Assembly: GCA_900549485.1 (NCBI GenBank)
Contig: UROG01000007.1
Location: 8,615 to 72,614, forward strand
Length of the DNA stretch: 64,000 bases
From: an uncultured Eubacteriales bacterium
GTDB taxonomy: Bacteria > Bacillota > Clostridia > Oscillospirales > Oscillospiraceae
Direction of reading: 5' to 3'
The notes beneath the pieces are model-generated. The model saw nothing but the letters and a program-made list of their open reading frames with translations. It was not told the origin of the DNA and ran no database searches. Position numbers and translations under genes: made by a program. Positions 1-8,861 of this stretch are shown piece after piece (position 1 is the first letter of the stretch; the number at the start of each line of letters is the position of its first letter).

Positions 1-1
1 A

Positions 2-1174
2 AGCGCCGACAGGGTTCTCCGCCGCAGCGCGTTTGAAACGTACTACAAGCAGCTTGGACAGTTCAAAAACACCGTCGCCGCAACACTGGACGCGCAGTTC
101 AAGCAGCTCCGCTTTTTCGCGGACGCGAGAAAATACGGCAGTACGCTTGAGGCGTCGCTCGACGCGACGGAGGTGCCGGTTGAGGTGTACATGAATCTCA
201 TCGGCGCCGTTCACGCCAACATGGACAAAATGTATGCCTATGTCGCGCTCCGCAAAAAGCTTCTGGGCGTGGATGAACTGCACATGTACGACGTATACAC
301 GCCGATAGTTGCCGATGTGCAGCAGAAGATAAGCTATGAAGAAGCAAAACAGACCGTACTCGGCGCGCTTTCTGTCATGGGTGAGGACTATACGGCGCTT
401 CTGAAGCAAGGCTTTGACAACCGCTGGATAGATGTCTATGAAAACCAGGGCAAGCGCGGCGGGGCGTATTCCTCCGGCTCCTCGCGCCCGCACCCGTATG
501 TGCTGCTGAACCACAAGGACACGCTTGACTGCATGTTTACGATCGCCCATGAAATGGGACACGCGCTCCACAGCTGGCACAGCTGCAAATATCAGCCGGT
601 GTGTACCTCGGACTATGTCATCTTTGTTGCGGAGGTTGCCTCCACCGTCAATGAAGTGCTGCTGATGCGCTATCTTCTTGGCAAGACCGAGGACAGAACC
701 CGCAGGGCTTACCTTATAAATCATTTTCTCGATCAGTTCAAGGGGACCGTATACCGGCAGACGATGTTCGCGGAATTTGAGCTTGAAATGGGGCGGATGT
801 GCGAAAGGGGCGAGACGCTCACCGCCGATGCGCTGTGCGAAAAATATCTTGCGCTCAACAAGCTCTATTTCGGAGCGGATATGATTTCCGACGAGGAAAT
901 TGCGCTTGAGTGGGCGAGGATACCGCACTTCTTCTATAATTATTATGTGTTCCAGTACGCAACGGGCTTCTCCGCCGCCGTGGCGATCGCCAACAGGATT
1001 CTGAGCGAAGGCAAACCGGCGGTAGACAGCTACAAGAAGTTTCTCTCCGGCGGCAGCAGCACCGACCCCATCTCCCTGCTCAGGATCGCCGGTGTCGACA
1101 TGAGCAGCGCGGAACCGATAAACTCCGCCCTCACGCTCTTTGGCAAGCTTATAGAAGAAATGGAAACGCAATAA
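2..1174 (+). CDS. pepF: Oligoendopeptidase F (M3 family), 5' truncated by window edge
   Basis: This is a cytoplasmic zinc metallopeptidase that degrades oligopeptides. The frame is open from base 2, so the gene begins upstream; about 390 residues are visible, and PepF proteins are usually near 600. The zinc motif HEMGH lies at 548-562, and the downstream glutamate helix that supplies the third ligand is present near 'FVAEVASTVNEVLL'. The C-terminal block, with 'YYVFQYATGFSAA', is typical of M3 oligoendopeptidases. A GTG at 173 lies inside the protein and is not the start. The stop is followed at once by a long hairpin. Family assignment is firm; substrate range cannot be read from sequence. 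Confidence 0.95.
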   Translation, partial: SADRVLRRSAFETYYKQLGQFKNTVAATLDAQFKQLRFFADARKYGSTLEASLDATEVPVEVYMNLIGAVHANMDKMYAYVALRKKLLGVDELHMYDVYTPIVADVQQKISYEEAKQTVLGALSVMGEDYTALLKQGFDNRWIDVYENQGKRGGAYSSGSSRPHPYVLLNHKDTLDCMFTIAHEMGHALHSWHSCKYQPVCTSDYVIFVAEVASTVNEVLLMRYLLGKTEDRTRRAYLINHFLDQFKGTVYRQTMFAEFELEMGRMCERGETLTADALCEKYLALNKLYFGADMISDEEIALEWARIPHFFYNYYVFQYATGFSAAVAIANRILSEGKPAVDSYKKFLSGGSSTDPISLLRIAGVDMSSAEPINSALTLFGKLIEEMETQ

Positions 1175-1178
1175 AAAA

Positions 1179-1246
1179 GATTCTAAAATAAATGTTGGGG
1201 TGACACATCCGGCGAGGATGTGTACCCCAACATTTATTTTAGAATC
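1179..1246. repeat. 68-bp near-perfect hairpin after pepF
   Basis: Arms 1179-1200 and 1225-1246 are perfect 22-base inverted repeats. The stem continues inward as acacatcc/ggatgtgt around a ggcga loop, with one unpaired base. It starts four bases after the pepF stop. It is much longer than an ordinary terminator stem and is not followed by a T-run. It may act as a terminator or be a small palindromic mobile repeat. Confidence 0.8.
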
Positions 1247-1285
1247 ATGAAGGCTCTACCCCAACTATTGACATAGAGCCTTCAT
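1247..1285. repeat. Dispersed short repeat, copy 1, inside a 12-bp inverted repeat
   Basis: Arms atgaaggctcta (1247-1258) and tagagccttcat (1274-1285) flank a core containing accccaactattgacata. Nearly the same 29-base segment (1252-1280) recurs at 19059-19087, differing at one base (tagagcc against tagaacc). Its accccaac word also occurs in the adjacent hairpin. Origin is unknown; it looks like the end of a small repeat element. Confidence 0.7.
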
Positions 1286-1290
1286 TCTTT

Positions 1291-1332
1291 GAAAAACAAG
1301 CGCCTTGGATTTTTCCAAGGCGCTTGTTTTTC
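1291..1332. terminator. Bidirectional intrinsic terminator
   Basis: A perfect 19-bp stem (1291-1309 / 1314-1332) has a tttt loop and gaaaaacaagcgccttgga-type arms, so a T-run is present on both strands. It lies between pepF (plus) and the convergent MarR gene (minus) and probably ends both transcripts. Confidence 0.85.
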
Positions 1333-1409
1333 AGCTTTTCAAAAAATAAATTTTTAAAAACAGCGGTGTAGTTTTCAGCAACTGCATTATCGAATATAAG
1401 AAAATGCAC

Positions 1410-1913
1410 TCAATCTTCTTTCTCGTACAGAACCAGCTTGCGCTCTTGGGAGCCTGACATGCTTTGTGAAAAGCTCTTTATCGTATTTGCAAAAACAAGC
1501 AAATCTTCGTCGGAAATACTTTCCAAGCCGTCAAACAGCGGTTTAAAAAATTCGCGTGAACACTTCCATGAATATGTAATATACATATTGCGTCCTTTTT
1601 CGGTTGGCTTCAAAAATATTTCTTTTTTATTATCTTCCAATTGATATTTTTTGACCATATCGTGAGCGCATAACATCTTGGATATTTTAGTCAAAGAACT
1701 TTTGGGAATTGCTAACTCTGTGGATAATGTAACCATATTGATGTTTTCCGCTTCGTGTTGGACGAGGTAAGAGAAGGCCTGCCATTCATGTTGGGAAAGC
1801 ATGATCCCGTCACCGCGATCGAGTCTTATATGCTGTGTACGCATAACACAATTTGTGTGGAGAACAAGCGCATCGAGAATAGGCAAATATCTGTCGGCCC
1901 AATTGATTTCCAT
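1410..1913 (-). CDS. MarR-family transcriptional regulator
   Basis: A 167-residue protein with the winged-helix layout of MarR. There is an N-terminal dimerisation helix, then a helix-turn-helix region around 'VTLSTELAIPKSSLTKISKML' and a wing followed by 'LKPTEKGRNMY'. MarR proteins bind short palindromes as dimers and often respond to small ligands. It is the last gene of the minus-strand run, 35 bp after the fused peptide-transporter ATPase gene, so it may control that transporter or the hydrolase and MFS genes further up. ATG 1911-1913 is the only good start. The ligand is unknown. Confidence 0.85.
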   Translation of the reverse strand: MEINWADRYLPILDALVLHTNCVMRTQHIRLDRGDGIMLSQHEWQAFSYLVQHEAENINMVTLSTELAIPKSSLTKISKMLCAHDMVKKYQLEDNKKEIFLKPTEKGRNMYITYSWKCSREFFKPLFDGLESISDEDLLVFANTIKSFSQSMSGSQERKLVLYEKED

Positions 1914-1948
1914 ATTACAACAACCTTTTCATAAAATCTGAGTGAATA

Positions 1949-3967
1949 TTATGCATCCGCTGCTTTATGACAAGCAACAAAATGACCGGGTGCTATTTCG
2001 CGCATTGCAGGAAGCTGTGATTTACCGCTTTTGCATGGATTGCTGCAGGCGTGATAATAGGGACACCCTGTCGTTTCCGTCGCTTGTGCAGCAGCAGCGG
2101 AGAGAGAAACGTCTTCTTTGTCGGAGGTAATTAATGAACCGGTATCCTGCAGCGCTGCTGCGGTCATGAGAGCCTTTGTGTAAGGGTGAACGGGAACGGA
2201 GCTGATGTGCTCCCAACTACCTGATTCCACAATTTGTCCGCGATACATGACAATAATGTTGTCACATAAATAGCGGACTGCGGATAAATCATGTGAAATA
2301 AATAGAATTGCAAGGCCGAGTTTGCTCTTTAATTCAAGGAACAGGTTAATAATTTGCGCTTGCGCACAAACATCCAAAGCGGACAAAGGTTCATCACATA
2401 TAAGGATGCGGGGGTTGCTTGCAAGGGCGCGGGCAATTGAAACACGCTGCTGCTGACCTCCGCTCAATTCGTTCGGACGTCTGCCCTTCAAAGAAGTATC
2501 AAGCTTCACAAGGTTCAATAAATCATCGGTGAGACGATTTGCTTCCGTGTGGTCAATTGCCGGATTTTGAACTAATATTGGTTCGCTTATAATCTCCCCT
2601 ACTGTTTGCCGCGGATCAAAGGAGCCGACAGCATCCTGAAAGACTAATTGAATTTCCGTATTTCTGTGTTTGGGGTGTGTTTTGCGGTATTCGGTTAAAT
2701 CCGTCCCAAAGCTTCGTATGATGCCCCCGCTCGGTTCGGTTATCCCCAGTATACAGCGTGCAATCGTAGATTTACCGCAGCCGCTCTCACCGACTAAACC
2801 GAGAATTTCCCCTTCGTGGAGAGAGAAGCTGACATTTTGGACTGCATGAACGGGAGAGGCTGCTTTATTAAAGGGATTTCTAAAGCGTGTGCGATAGGTT
2901 TTAGAAAGATTTTCAATGCTGAGGCAGGTATCACCCCGGCAACAGTCTACTCTTTGAAATGTATTGGTTTTTCTCGTCAGATCAGCAAAATTGTCATGAA
3001 GACAATGCGTGAAATGCCCGGTTTCTATCTCGCGTATTTCGGTGAATTTGCTGCTCCGGCAAATATCACGCTTGAATTCACAGCGGGGATAAAATGGACA
3101 GCCGGATATTTTATCGTGCAGATCAGGCGGAATACCGGGTATCGTGACAAGCGGCTGCTCTCTCGACTGAAAAAGGGAGGGAACAGCCATGAGCAATGCG
3201 CGGGTGTATGCATGCGCCGGAGAAAAAAAGATTTGCTTTGAAGTCCCCCACTCCATCATCTGTCCTGCGTACATGATATAGATCCGATCCGCATAGTGAG
3301 CGACCAAACCGATATTATGGCTGATAATAAGCAACGCCATCCCCATCTCATCAACAAGGCTCTTTAACAACTCAAAAATCTGAGCTTGGGTAGTTACATC
3401 CAATGCCGTGGTAATTTCATCTGCAATGACCAGCTCCGGACTGCAGCTGATAGCCATGGCAATCATGATACGTTGGCACATTCCACCGGAAAATTGATGG
3501 GGGTAGTCGCTGTAACGTAGGTGCGCATTAGGGATATTAACCTTTCTCATCATCTCAAGCGCACGTTTTTTGGACTCAGCCTTGGACAATTTCAAGTGTG
3601 TACGAATGACCTCTGAGATTTGTTCGCCTACCGGAATGACAGGATTGAGCGATGCTGTTGGATTCTGAAAAATCATAGCAATTTTTTTCCCGTAGATATT
3701 CCGTATACACGCAGACCCCGTGCTTTGAGGCAAAAGCTCATTTCCATCAAAAACGGCGCTGCCGCAACAGGACACATCGGCTCCGGTGGGCAGAATATTC
3801 AGAATTGTCTGCTGCAGCACGGATTTGCCGCATCCGCTTTCACCGACAAGACCAACAACTTCTCCGTGCATGATTTCAAACTGTGCTCCGTTAACCGCAT
3901 AGGTTACAGTTTTTTTGTGATGAAATTCGGTATGGACATCTCTGACTTTTAAAAGGCTGCTACTCAA
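1949..3967 (-). CDS. Fused DppD-DppF type oligopeptide ABC transporter ATPase
   Basis: One polypeptide of about 672 residues carries two complete ABC ATPase domains. Each has a Walker A motif GESGCGKS (first near residue 42) and a signature motif (FSGGMCQR in the first half, LSGGQQQR in the second). Each half ends with the Cys-rich oligopeptide-transporter tail (for example [14 protein letters not shown]). DppD and DppF are usually separate genes, so this is a fusion. It energises the two permeases just upstream. The frame opens at a GTG (3976), but AGGTGATC is a long anti-Shine-Dalgarno match ending close to that codon. TTG at 3967 is better spaced, so I chose it. Confidence 0.92.
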   Translation of the reverse strand: MSSSLLKVRDVHTEFHHKKTVTYAVNGAQFEIMHGEVVGLVGESGCGKSVLQQTILNILPTGADVSCCGSAVFDGNELLPQSTGSACIRNIYGKKIAMIFQNPTASLNPVIPVGEQISEVIRTHLKLSKAESKKRALEMMRKVNIPNAHLRYSDYPHQFSGGMCQRIMIAMAISCSPELVIADEITTALDVTTQAQIFELLKSLVDEMGMALLIISHNIGLVAHYADRIYIMYAGQMMEWGTSKQIFFSPAHAYTRALLMAVPSLFQSREQPLVTIPGIPPDLHDKISGCPFYPRCEFKRDICRSSKFTEIREIETGHFTHCLHDNFADLTRKTNTFQRVDCCRGDTCLSIENLSKTYRTRFRNPFNKAASPVHAVQNVSFSLHEGEILGLVGESGCGKSTIARCILGITEPSGGIIRSFGTDLTEYRKTHPKHRNTEIQLVFQDAVGSFDPRQTVGEIISEPILVQNPAIDHTEANRLTDDLLNLVKLDTSLKGRRPNELSGGQQQRVSIARALASNPRILICDEPLSALDVCAQAQIINLFLELKSKLGLAILFISHDLSAVRYLCDNIIVMYRGQIVESGSWEHISSVPVHPYTKALMTAAALQDTGSLITSDKEDVSLSAAAAQATETTGCPYYHACSNPCKSGKSQLPAMREIAPGHFVACHKAADA

Positions 3968-4009
3968 AAGGATCACCTGATTTCTGCCGGTTGTTTGCGC
4001 TGTATACGA

Positions 4010-4828
4010 TTACTTTAAACGTATAACGTCTCCTAAACGGTCGCCTATTATGCTGAAAGCACTGACTGTCATAACAATAGCAAGTCCGGGGATTATTGCA
4101 AGTCGGGGCGAAATATCCAGATACTGGAATCCTTCGCTTACCATGGAACCCCATGCCGGAATTTCTGACGGAATTCCCACTCCGAGGTAACTCAGGCTTG
4201 CCTCGGCCAATATGACGGAACCGAGGCTTGATGTTACTGCCACAATTACGGGAATCACACAATTTGGAAAAATGTGTTTAAATAATATTCTGCTCTCTGA
4301 ACAGCCGATGATGCGTGAGGACTGGATGAACGGCAAGTGACGAATTGCCTTTACTTGCCCGCGTATTATCCGAATAAATGTAGGTAAAGATGAAAATGCC
4401 AGCGCCAACATAAGATTTTTGCGGTTCTGCTCCATCACAATGCTGATGCCCATTGCCAGAATCAAAGGGGGAACAGCCATAATAGCTTCCGTAAAACGCA
4501 TAATGACCGCATCTATCACTCCGCCGTAATAACCGGCTGCCAGACCGAGCAGACTGCCAACTATACAGCTAAGAGCCACTGCGGTGATTGCCGTTAAAAA
4601 AACCGTTTGCGCTCCGTAAAGGACTCGGCTTAATAAATCTCTGCCAAGGAGATCGCAGCCGAACGGGTGTGCGAGAGAAGGCGCGGCGAGCCGCTGCGCA
4701 AAATCGGCTTTTCCGGGATCATATGGGGCGAGCCATGGTGCAAGCAATGCGCATATCAAAAATATTATCAGTATTGCTCCTGCAATGGTTGTCAGCCGCA
4801 GAGCTTTTTTACCAGAACGTTTTATCAT
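4010..4828 (-). CDS. Oligopeptide ABC transporter permease, DppC/OppC type
   Basis: A 272-residue inner-membrane permease. An N-terminal membrane anchor (ALRLTTIAGAILIIFLICAL) is followed by the family block 'HPFGCDLLGRDLLSRVLYGAQ'. The EAA-loop region 'ILAEASLSYLGVGI' and 'PAWGSM' is the ATPase-contact signature of DppC proteins. It starts two bases downstream of the DppB gene's stop, with GAGG seven bases before ATG, so the two are probably translationally coupled. It should form a heterodimer with the adjacent permease. Confidence 0.93.
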   Translation of the reverse strand: MIKRSGKKALRLTTIAGAILIIFLICALLAPWLAPYDPGKADFAQRLAAPSLAHPFGCDLLGRDLLSRVLYGAQTVFLTAITAVALSCIVGSLLGLAAGYYGGVIDAVIMRFTEAIMAVPPLILAMGISIVMEQNRKNLMLALAFSSLPTFIRIIRGQVKAIRHLPFIQSSRIIGCSESRILFKHIFPNCVIPVIVAVTSSLGSVILAEASLSYLGVGIPSEIPAWGSMVSEGFQYLDISPRLAIIPGLAIVMTVSAFSIIGDRLGDVIRLK

Positions 4829-4830
4829 CG

Positions 4831-5796
4831 TTATTCCTCACCTGACGACTGACGCATTCGAGGGTCGGCAATGCCATAGGCAATGTCAACCAAAAGCGAT
4901 GAAACGATAATTGCAACGGCCATGATCAGCACACAAATCTGAACCAAAGCCACATCTCTGTTCTTTACTGCGGTAAGCAGCAAGGAACCCATGCCGGGGA
5001 TATTAAAGATGTTTTCTACTACGACAATGCCACCGAAAAGCACACAGATCTGCAAGCCTAAAAGTGTAAGGACAGGCGTCAGCGCGTTTCGGATGATATA
5101 GCGGAGAGCGATATCTTTACGCAAAAGCCCTCTGGCTTTTGCGGCGCGAACATAGTCTTTGTTCAATACATCCAGAACCGAAGCGCGGGCCTGGCGAATA
5201 ACGGTTGCCATTCCACCGAAAGCAGCAACCATGCATGGCATGATCATTTTTTTCAAATGCAATGCATAATCGACATTTGGTTCGGTATAGCCCTGCACAG
5301 GCAGCCATCCGAGGGATGTTGAAAACACAAGAATAAGAATGATTGCAATTAAAAAAGGCGGAGTTGATACGCCCAAACCGGACAGAGAGCAGATAATATC
5401 ATCGCATATAGTGCCGCGATGTGTGGCAGCAATATATGCGAGGGCGATTCCGCCGCAGGTGCTGAGCACCAAAGACATCAAACCGAACCTGACAGTCACT
5501 GCCAGATGTTTCGGAACGACTTTAAAAACAGGGCAGTGATATGTGGAGGACATACCGAAGTCGCCATGAAAAATCTTTGTCAGCCAATGAATGTACTGCT
5601 CCAGAATACTGCTTTTTAAGTCATACTGCTCACGAATGATGTCGAGAGACTGCGTATTGACATTCCCTGATGACAGATCGACACTTAACGTTGCGGCGTC
5701 ACCGGGCATAAGCCATAGCAACAGAAAGGTCAGGAATGACACAACAAGGATAGTACATAAACTTTGAAAAGACTTTTTTGCAGCATATCTGAGCAT
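4831..5796 (-). CDS. Oligopeptide ABC transporter permease, DppB/OppB type
   Basis: A 321-residue membrane protein with the DppB features 'LTFLLLWLMPGDAA' in the first segment, 'DLKSSILEQYIHWLTKIFHGDFGMSS' before the core, and 'ARASVLDVLNKDYVRAAKARGL' as the cytoplasmic coupling loop. About six membrane spans are expected. It lies 31 bp downstream of the substrate-binding protein gene and directly upstream of the DppC gene. AAAGGAGG precedes the ATG by eight bases. Confidence 0.93.
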   Translation of the reverse strand: MLRYAAKKSFQSLCTILVVSFLTFLLLWLMPGDAATLSVDLSSGNVNTQSLDIIREQYDLKSSILEQYIHWLTKIFHGDFGMSSTYHCPVFKVVPKHLAVTVRFGLMSLVLSTCGGIALAYIAATHRGTICDDIICSLSGLGVSTPPFLIAIILILVFSTSLGWLPVQGYTEPNVDYALHLKKMIMPCMVAAFGGMATVIRQARASVLDVLNKDYVRAAKARGLLRKDIALRYIIRNALTPVLTLLGLQICVLFGGIVVVENIFNIPGMGSLLLTAVKNRDVALVQICVLIMAVAIIVSSLLVDIAYGIADPRMRQSSGEE

Positions 5797-5827
5797 ATGT
5801 CATTCCTCCTTTCAAAAAACTTCTGCT

Positions 5828-7405
5828 TCAGTCTAACCATACATTTTCCGGACTCCAGTAGCGAAGCTGAGTCTCACCGTCAAGTCCGGAGCCGATACAG
5901 TGAACATATTCTTTCTGCGCGATTGCGTTATTGCATACATAAACCGGAAATACAAGAGCGTCTTCGTCAATCAGGACGCGGTCGGCTTTGCGGTACGCCT
6001 CTGACGCTTCTTCTAATGAGGAAGCAGCAACAATCTCACTGAATGCGCTGCGGTATTCATCTGAAAAATTCACCGTATGACCGAAAATACAGGTGTCAGG
6101 GTTAAGCATACGCACCAGTGAAGAAATGTCGTCCGGAGTAAATGTGTAGAAAATCAGAGCCAACTGATCGCCCCAGCTGTTGAGGATCACGGAATCCGCA
6201 TAACGCGCTTCATCTGCCATATCAAGCGTCAGACTGATTCCTATTTCACGCAGGCTTGCCTGAATAGCTTCACAGAGCAACTTGTTTTGCTCGTTACTCT
6301 GCGCTATGATTGTTGTGCTGAATCCGTTGGGATAGCCCGCTTCAGAAAGCAGCTCCTTAGCCTTTTCAACGTTGTAAGGGTAACCTTTGATTGCATCATC
6401 CCAGTTCGGACTCCGCGGGCTGCTCAGTTGATTGCTTGCTTCAAACTCATCGCCGTATAATGCGCTGAGAATCGAAGGCATATCAACTGCATAACAAACC
6501 GCTTTTCGTACAAGCTCATTTTGAAACGGTGAGCCATGGACAGCTGAAGGAAACCACAGATTAAACGCATTGTTTGCATAATCATATATTGCACAACGCT
6601 GCCCATCCTTGGAGAGGGAAGAAAGAAGTGCGGAGCTTGGCGAGAATATAACATCATACTCGTCGTTCAGATATGATGCGCGGAGAACGGCATTGTTGTT
6701 AACATACTGATATACGATCCTGTCTAACTTGGGCAGACCTTCGAACCGGTAATTTTCGTTTTTTACGAAAGACATTTGGCGCCCAAAATCCCAGCTCTCC
6801 AAACAAAACGGACCTGTACCGACAGGATGAGTCTTTGCCCATTCAACTCCGTTAGCTTCTACGGCTGTCGGCGATATCATAAGTGCCGCCTTATTTGTTG
6901 AAAGCATCCGGACAAACAAAACATCAGGCTGGTTCAGATAAAGCTTTAAGCAGTAATCATCAATAATCTCTATTTGAGAAATTTTGTTGCAGAAATCATT
7001 GATTCCGTGCTGCTTTGTCTGCTCTAAATTCCATTTGACAGCTTCTGCATTTAAAGCCGTGCCATCGGAGAAAAAAACATCCTGTCGAATATTCAGGACA
7101 TACTCCGAAAAATCTTTGTTCGCGTCTATGCTTTCAAGAAGTACATTTATAACATTTCCATAGGCATCAAGTTCAATCAAGGGTTCCACACAAGGGCGGA
7201 GGGACCACATCAGATTCTGGTTTGCCGTAGTTGGCGGATAGAGGTCGGTTTCTGACTGACCGGCACCAAAAGCAATGCGCAGTGTTTTAGAATCATGTGA
7301 CTGACTGTTGTCGGTCATATTCTTTGATGTACAACCCGACAAAGAAAAAACGGAGAACATTGATAGCGTTATCAGCAAGGATATCAATTTTTTTGTTTTT
7401 TTCAT
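5828..7405 (-). CDS. Oligopeptide-binding lipoprotein (SBP family 5)
   Basis: A DppA/OppA-type extracellular binding protein, first gene of the peptide-transporter run. The N-terminus MKKTKKLISLLITLSMFSVF ends in lipobox LSGC, so it should be lipid-anchored outside the membrane. Family blocks such as 'YVLNIRQDVFFSDGTALNAEAVKWNLEQ', 'HPVGTGPFCLESW' and 'NELVRKAVCYAVD' are clear. I start at ATG 7403-7405, which has AAGGAAAG about eight bases upstream; an upstream in-frame start at 7438 would bury the signal peptide. The neighbouring hydrolase suggests a peptide-like ligand, but its identity cannot be deduced. Confidence 0.92.
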   Translation of the reverse strand: MKKTKKLISLLITLSMFSVFSLSGCTSKNMTDNSQSHDSKTLRIAFGAGQSETDLYPPTTANQNLMWSLRPCVEPLIELDAYGNVINVLLESIDANKDFSEYVLNIRQDVFFSDGTALNAEAVKWNLEQTKQHGINDFCNKISQIEIIDDYCLKLYLNQPDVLFVRMLSTNKAALMISPTAVEANGVEWAKTHPVGTGPFCLESWDFGRQMSFVKNENYRFEGLPKLDRIVYQYVNNNAVLRASYLNDEYDVIFSPSSALLSSLSKDGQRCAIYDYANNAFNLWFPSAVHGSPFQNELVRKAVCYAVDMPSILSALYGDEFEASNQLSSPRSPNWDDAIKGYPYNVEKAKELLSEAGYPNGFSTTIIAQSNEQNKLLCEAIQASLREIGISLTLDMADEARYADSVILNSWGDQLALIFYTFTPDDISSLVRMLNPDTCIFGHTVNFSDEYRSAFSEIVAASSLEEASEAYRKADRVLIDEDALVFPVYVCNNAIAQKEYVHCIGSGLDGETQLRYWSPENVWLD

Positions 7406-7514
7406 GTCAATATATCTTTCCTTGAAAGTATAAATCATATCAGAAAAACATGCAAGCCTGAAACAACGATTTTATGCGATATGTCAGATAGAAGAAACTA
7501 CTTGCACATATACA

Positions 7515-7551
7515 CCAACTCTTGCCAAGACACCATGCATGGCAAGAGTTG
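7515..7551. terminator. Palindrome between MFS and binding-protein genes
   Basis: A perfect 12-bp inverted repeat, caactcttgcca / tggcaagagttg, has an internal ccatgcatgg palindrome. The T-run (atttttt) lies on the plus side, which does not suit the minus-strand genes here. It may be a weak terminator for the MFS transcript or a regulatory hairpin upstream of the binding-protein gene. Confidence 0.45.
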
Positions 7552-7581
7552 ATGAATTTTTTCTAACCCGAAATTGGTTGT

Positions 7582-8793
7582 TTATTTGTTATAGTTTTTC
7601 TTGATGAAAAAATAGTATACGCAGAACGCGGCAGTAATCAGGGGCAAAATTGCAATAGTCTTAAATGCTGCCGCATAGCCGACGCTGGCAATGAGAAGAC
7701 CGTTTGTTGTGGAGCCGATAAAGGTGACGCTGTCGTTGCAGAGAGAGAAAGTACCGGAAAGATCAACCTGAGCTTCCTTTTTAACAGACTTCATGCAGGC
7801 AATTTTCAGGCAGCCGATTGCGCCGATACCGCAGCCGTACATGATGAAAGGCAGCATCATTGCGCTGGAGGCGGAAGAAGTTGCCAGCAGGAAGAGGGCG
7901 CCTGCCCAAAGCACACACTGAACCATTGCAACAAGACCCGGACTGATAATGTCGCACAGGATGCCGGTACCAAGATTGACCCAGCCTTCAATAGCGGAAG
8001 CAATGCCAAGTTCGGTCAGATACGAGAAACCGTTTGCTTCAGCAAGCTTCGGAAGAAATTCGTTGTACATCTGCCAAGACATAAGGGGCAAGGATGCAAA
8101 GAGGCAAAGGGGAACAAGCTTCCACATGAATTTAAATTTAGGCTTGTTTCCGCCGCCGTCGGAATCGAGCTTTGCTGTCATCGCGCTTCTGAACTTATCA
8201 TCGCGGATGAACATAGAAAGAACCAGAGGTACGACAGCGCACAGAGCGATGACATAGAAAGCCTTTGCTCCTATGCTTCCCATGAGGGAGATTGCCCAGG
8301 GACGGGAAGGCGCGGTCAATGTGCCGCAGAGACCTGCGTACAGAGCATATGCAGTACCGACAAGACGGTTATCAACAGCAATGGCAAGCATTGCGGGAAG
8401 CGCAACGCCGAGGAAAGACCACGTAAGTGCGTAGATACAGCGAAGAATAGCATATAGAATAACATTATTTACGGGGAGAACTGCTGTGAGAGCATAAATC
8501 GCTATTTTGATTATAAAGCAAATTACAAGCAGTCTGCGCAAGCTGACTTTTTGCATCAAACGGCTTGATGGGAGACGGAAAACCATACCGGAGATGACAT
8601 ATAAAGAACCGATGACACCGATGACTGCAACTGCAATTTCAAGATTGTTTATTGCGTTTGTTGCCTGTATGGCGTTGTACATGTTGTAAGACCATCTGTC
8701 TGCGACGTAAATTAAAATTACCAAAAGGGCTTCTAAGGTGAGGTTTTCCTTCAAAAACTTGAAAAATTTAGATATCTTGCTGCTGCTTTCCAT
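7582..8793 (-). CDS. MFS transporter
   Basis: A 403-residue, very hydrophobic protein with about twelve predicted membrane spans. The halves are split by a charged loop near 'RDDKFRSAMTAKLDSDGGGNKPKFKF'. The 'RLPSSRLMQKVSLRRLLVICF' segment resembles the conserved MFS loop 2-3 (G-x-L-x-D-R-x-G-R-R type), though degenerate. It follows the serine hydrolase gene by 68 bp on the same strand. A likely role is import or export of the compound the hydrolase acts on, by inference from position. AAGGAG is well placed before ATG 8791-8793. Confidence 0.8.
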   Translation of the reverse strand: MESSSKISKFFKFLKENLTLEALLVILIYVADRWSYNMYNAIQATNAINNLEIAVAVIGVIGSLYVISGMVFRLPSSRLMQKVSLRRLLVICFIIKIAIYALTAVLPVNNVILYAILRCIYALTWSFLGVALPAMLAIAVDNRLVGTAYALYAGLCGTLTAPSRPWAISLMGSIGAKAFYVIALCAVVPLVLSMFIRDDKFRSAMTAKLDSDGGGNKPKFKFMWKLVPLCLFASLPLMSWQMYNEFLPKLAEANGFSYLTELGIASAIEGWVNLGTGILCDIISPGLVAMVQCVLWAGALFLLATSSASSAMMLPFIMYGCGIGAIGCLKIACMKSVKKEAQVDLSGTFSLCNDSVTFIGSTTNGLLIASVGYAAAFKTIAILPLITAAFCVYYFFIKKNYNK

Positions 8794-8861
8794 TTTTAAC
8801 TCCTTAATTTCTGTAGTTTATTTTGCTTTCGAAAAGCAATAATTCGTGTTTGTCTGCGCAG

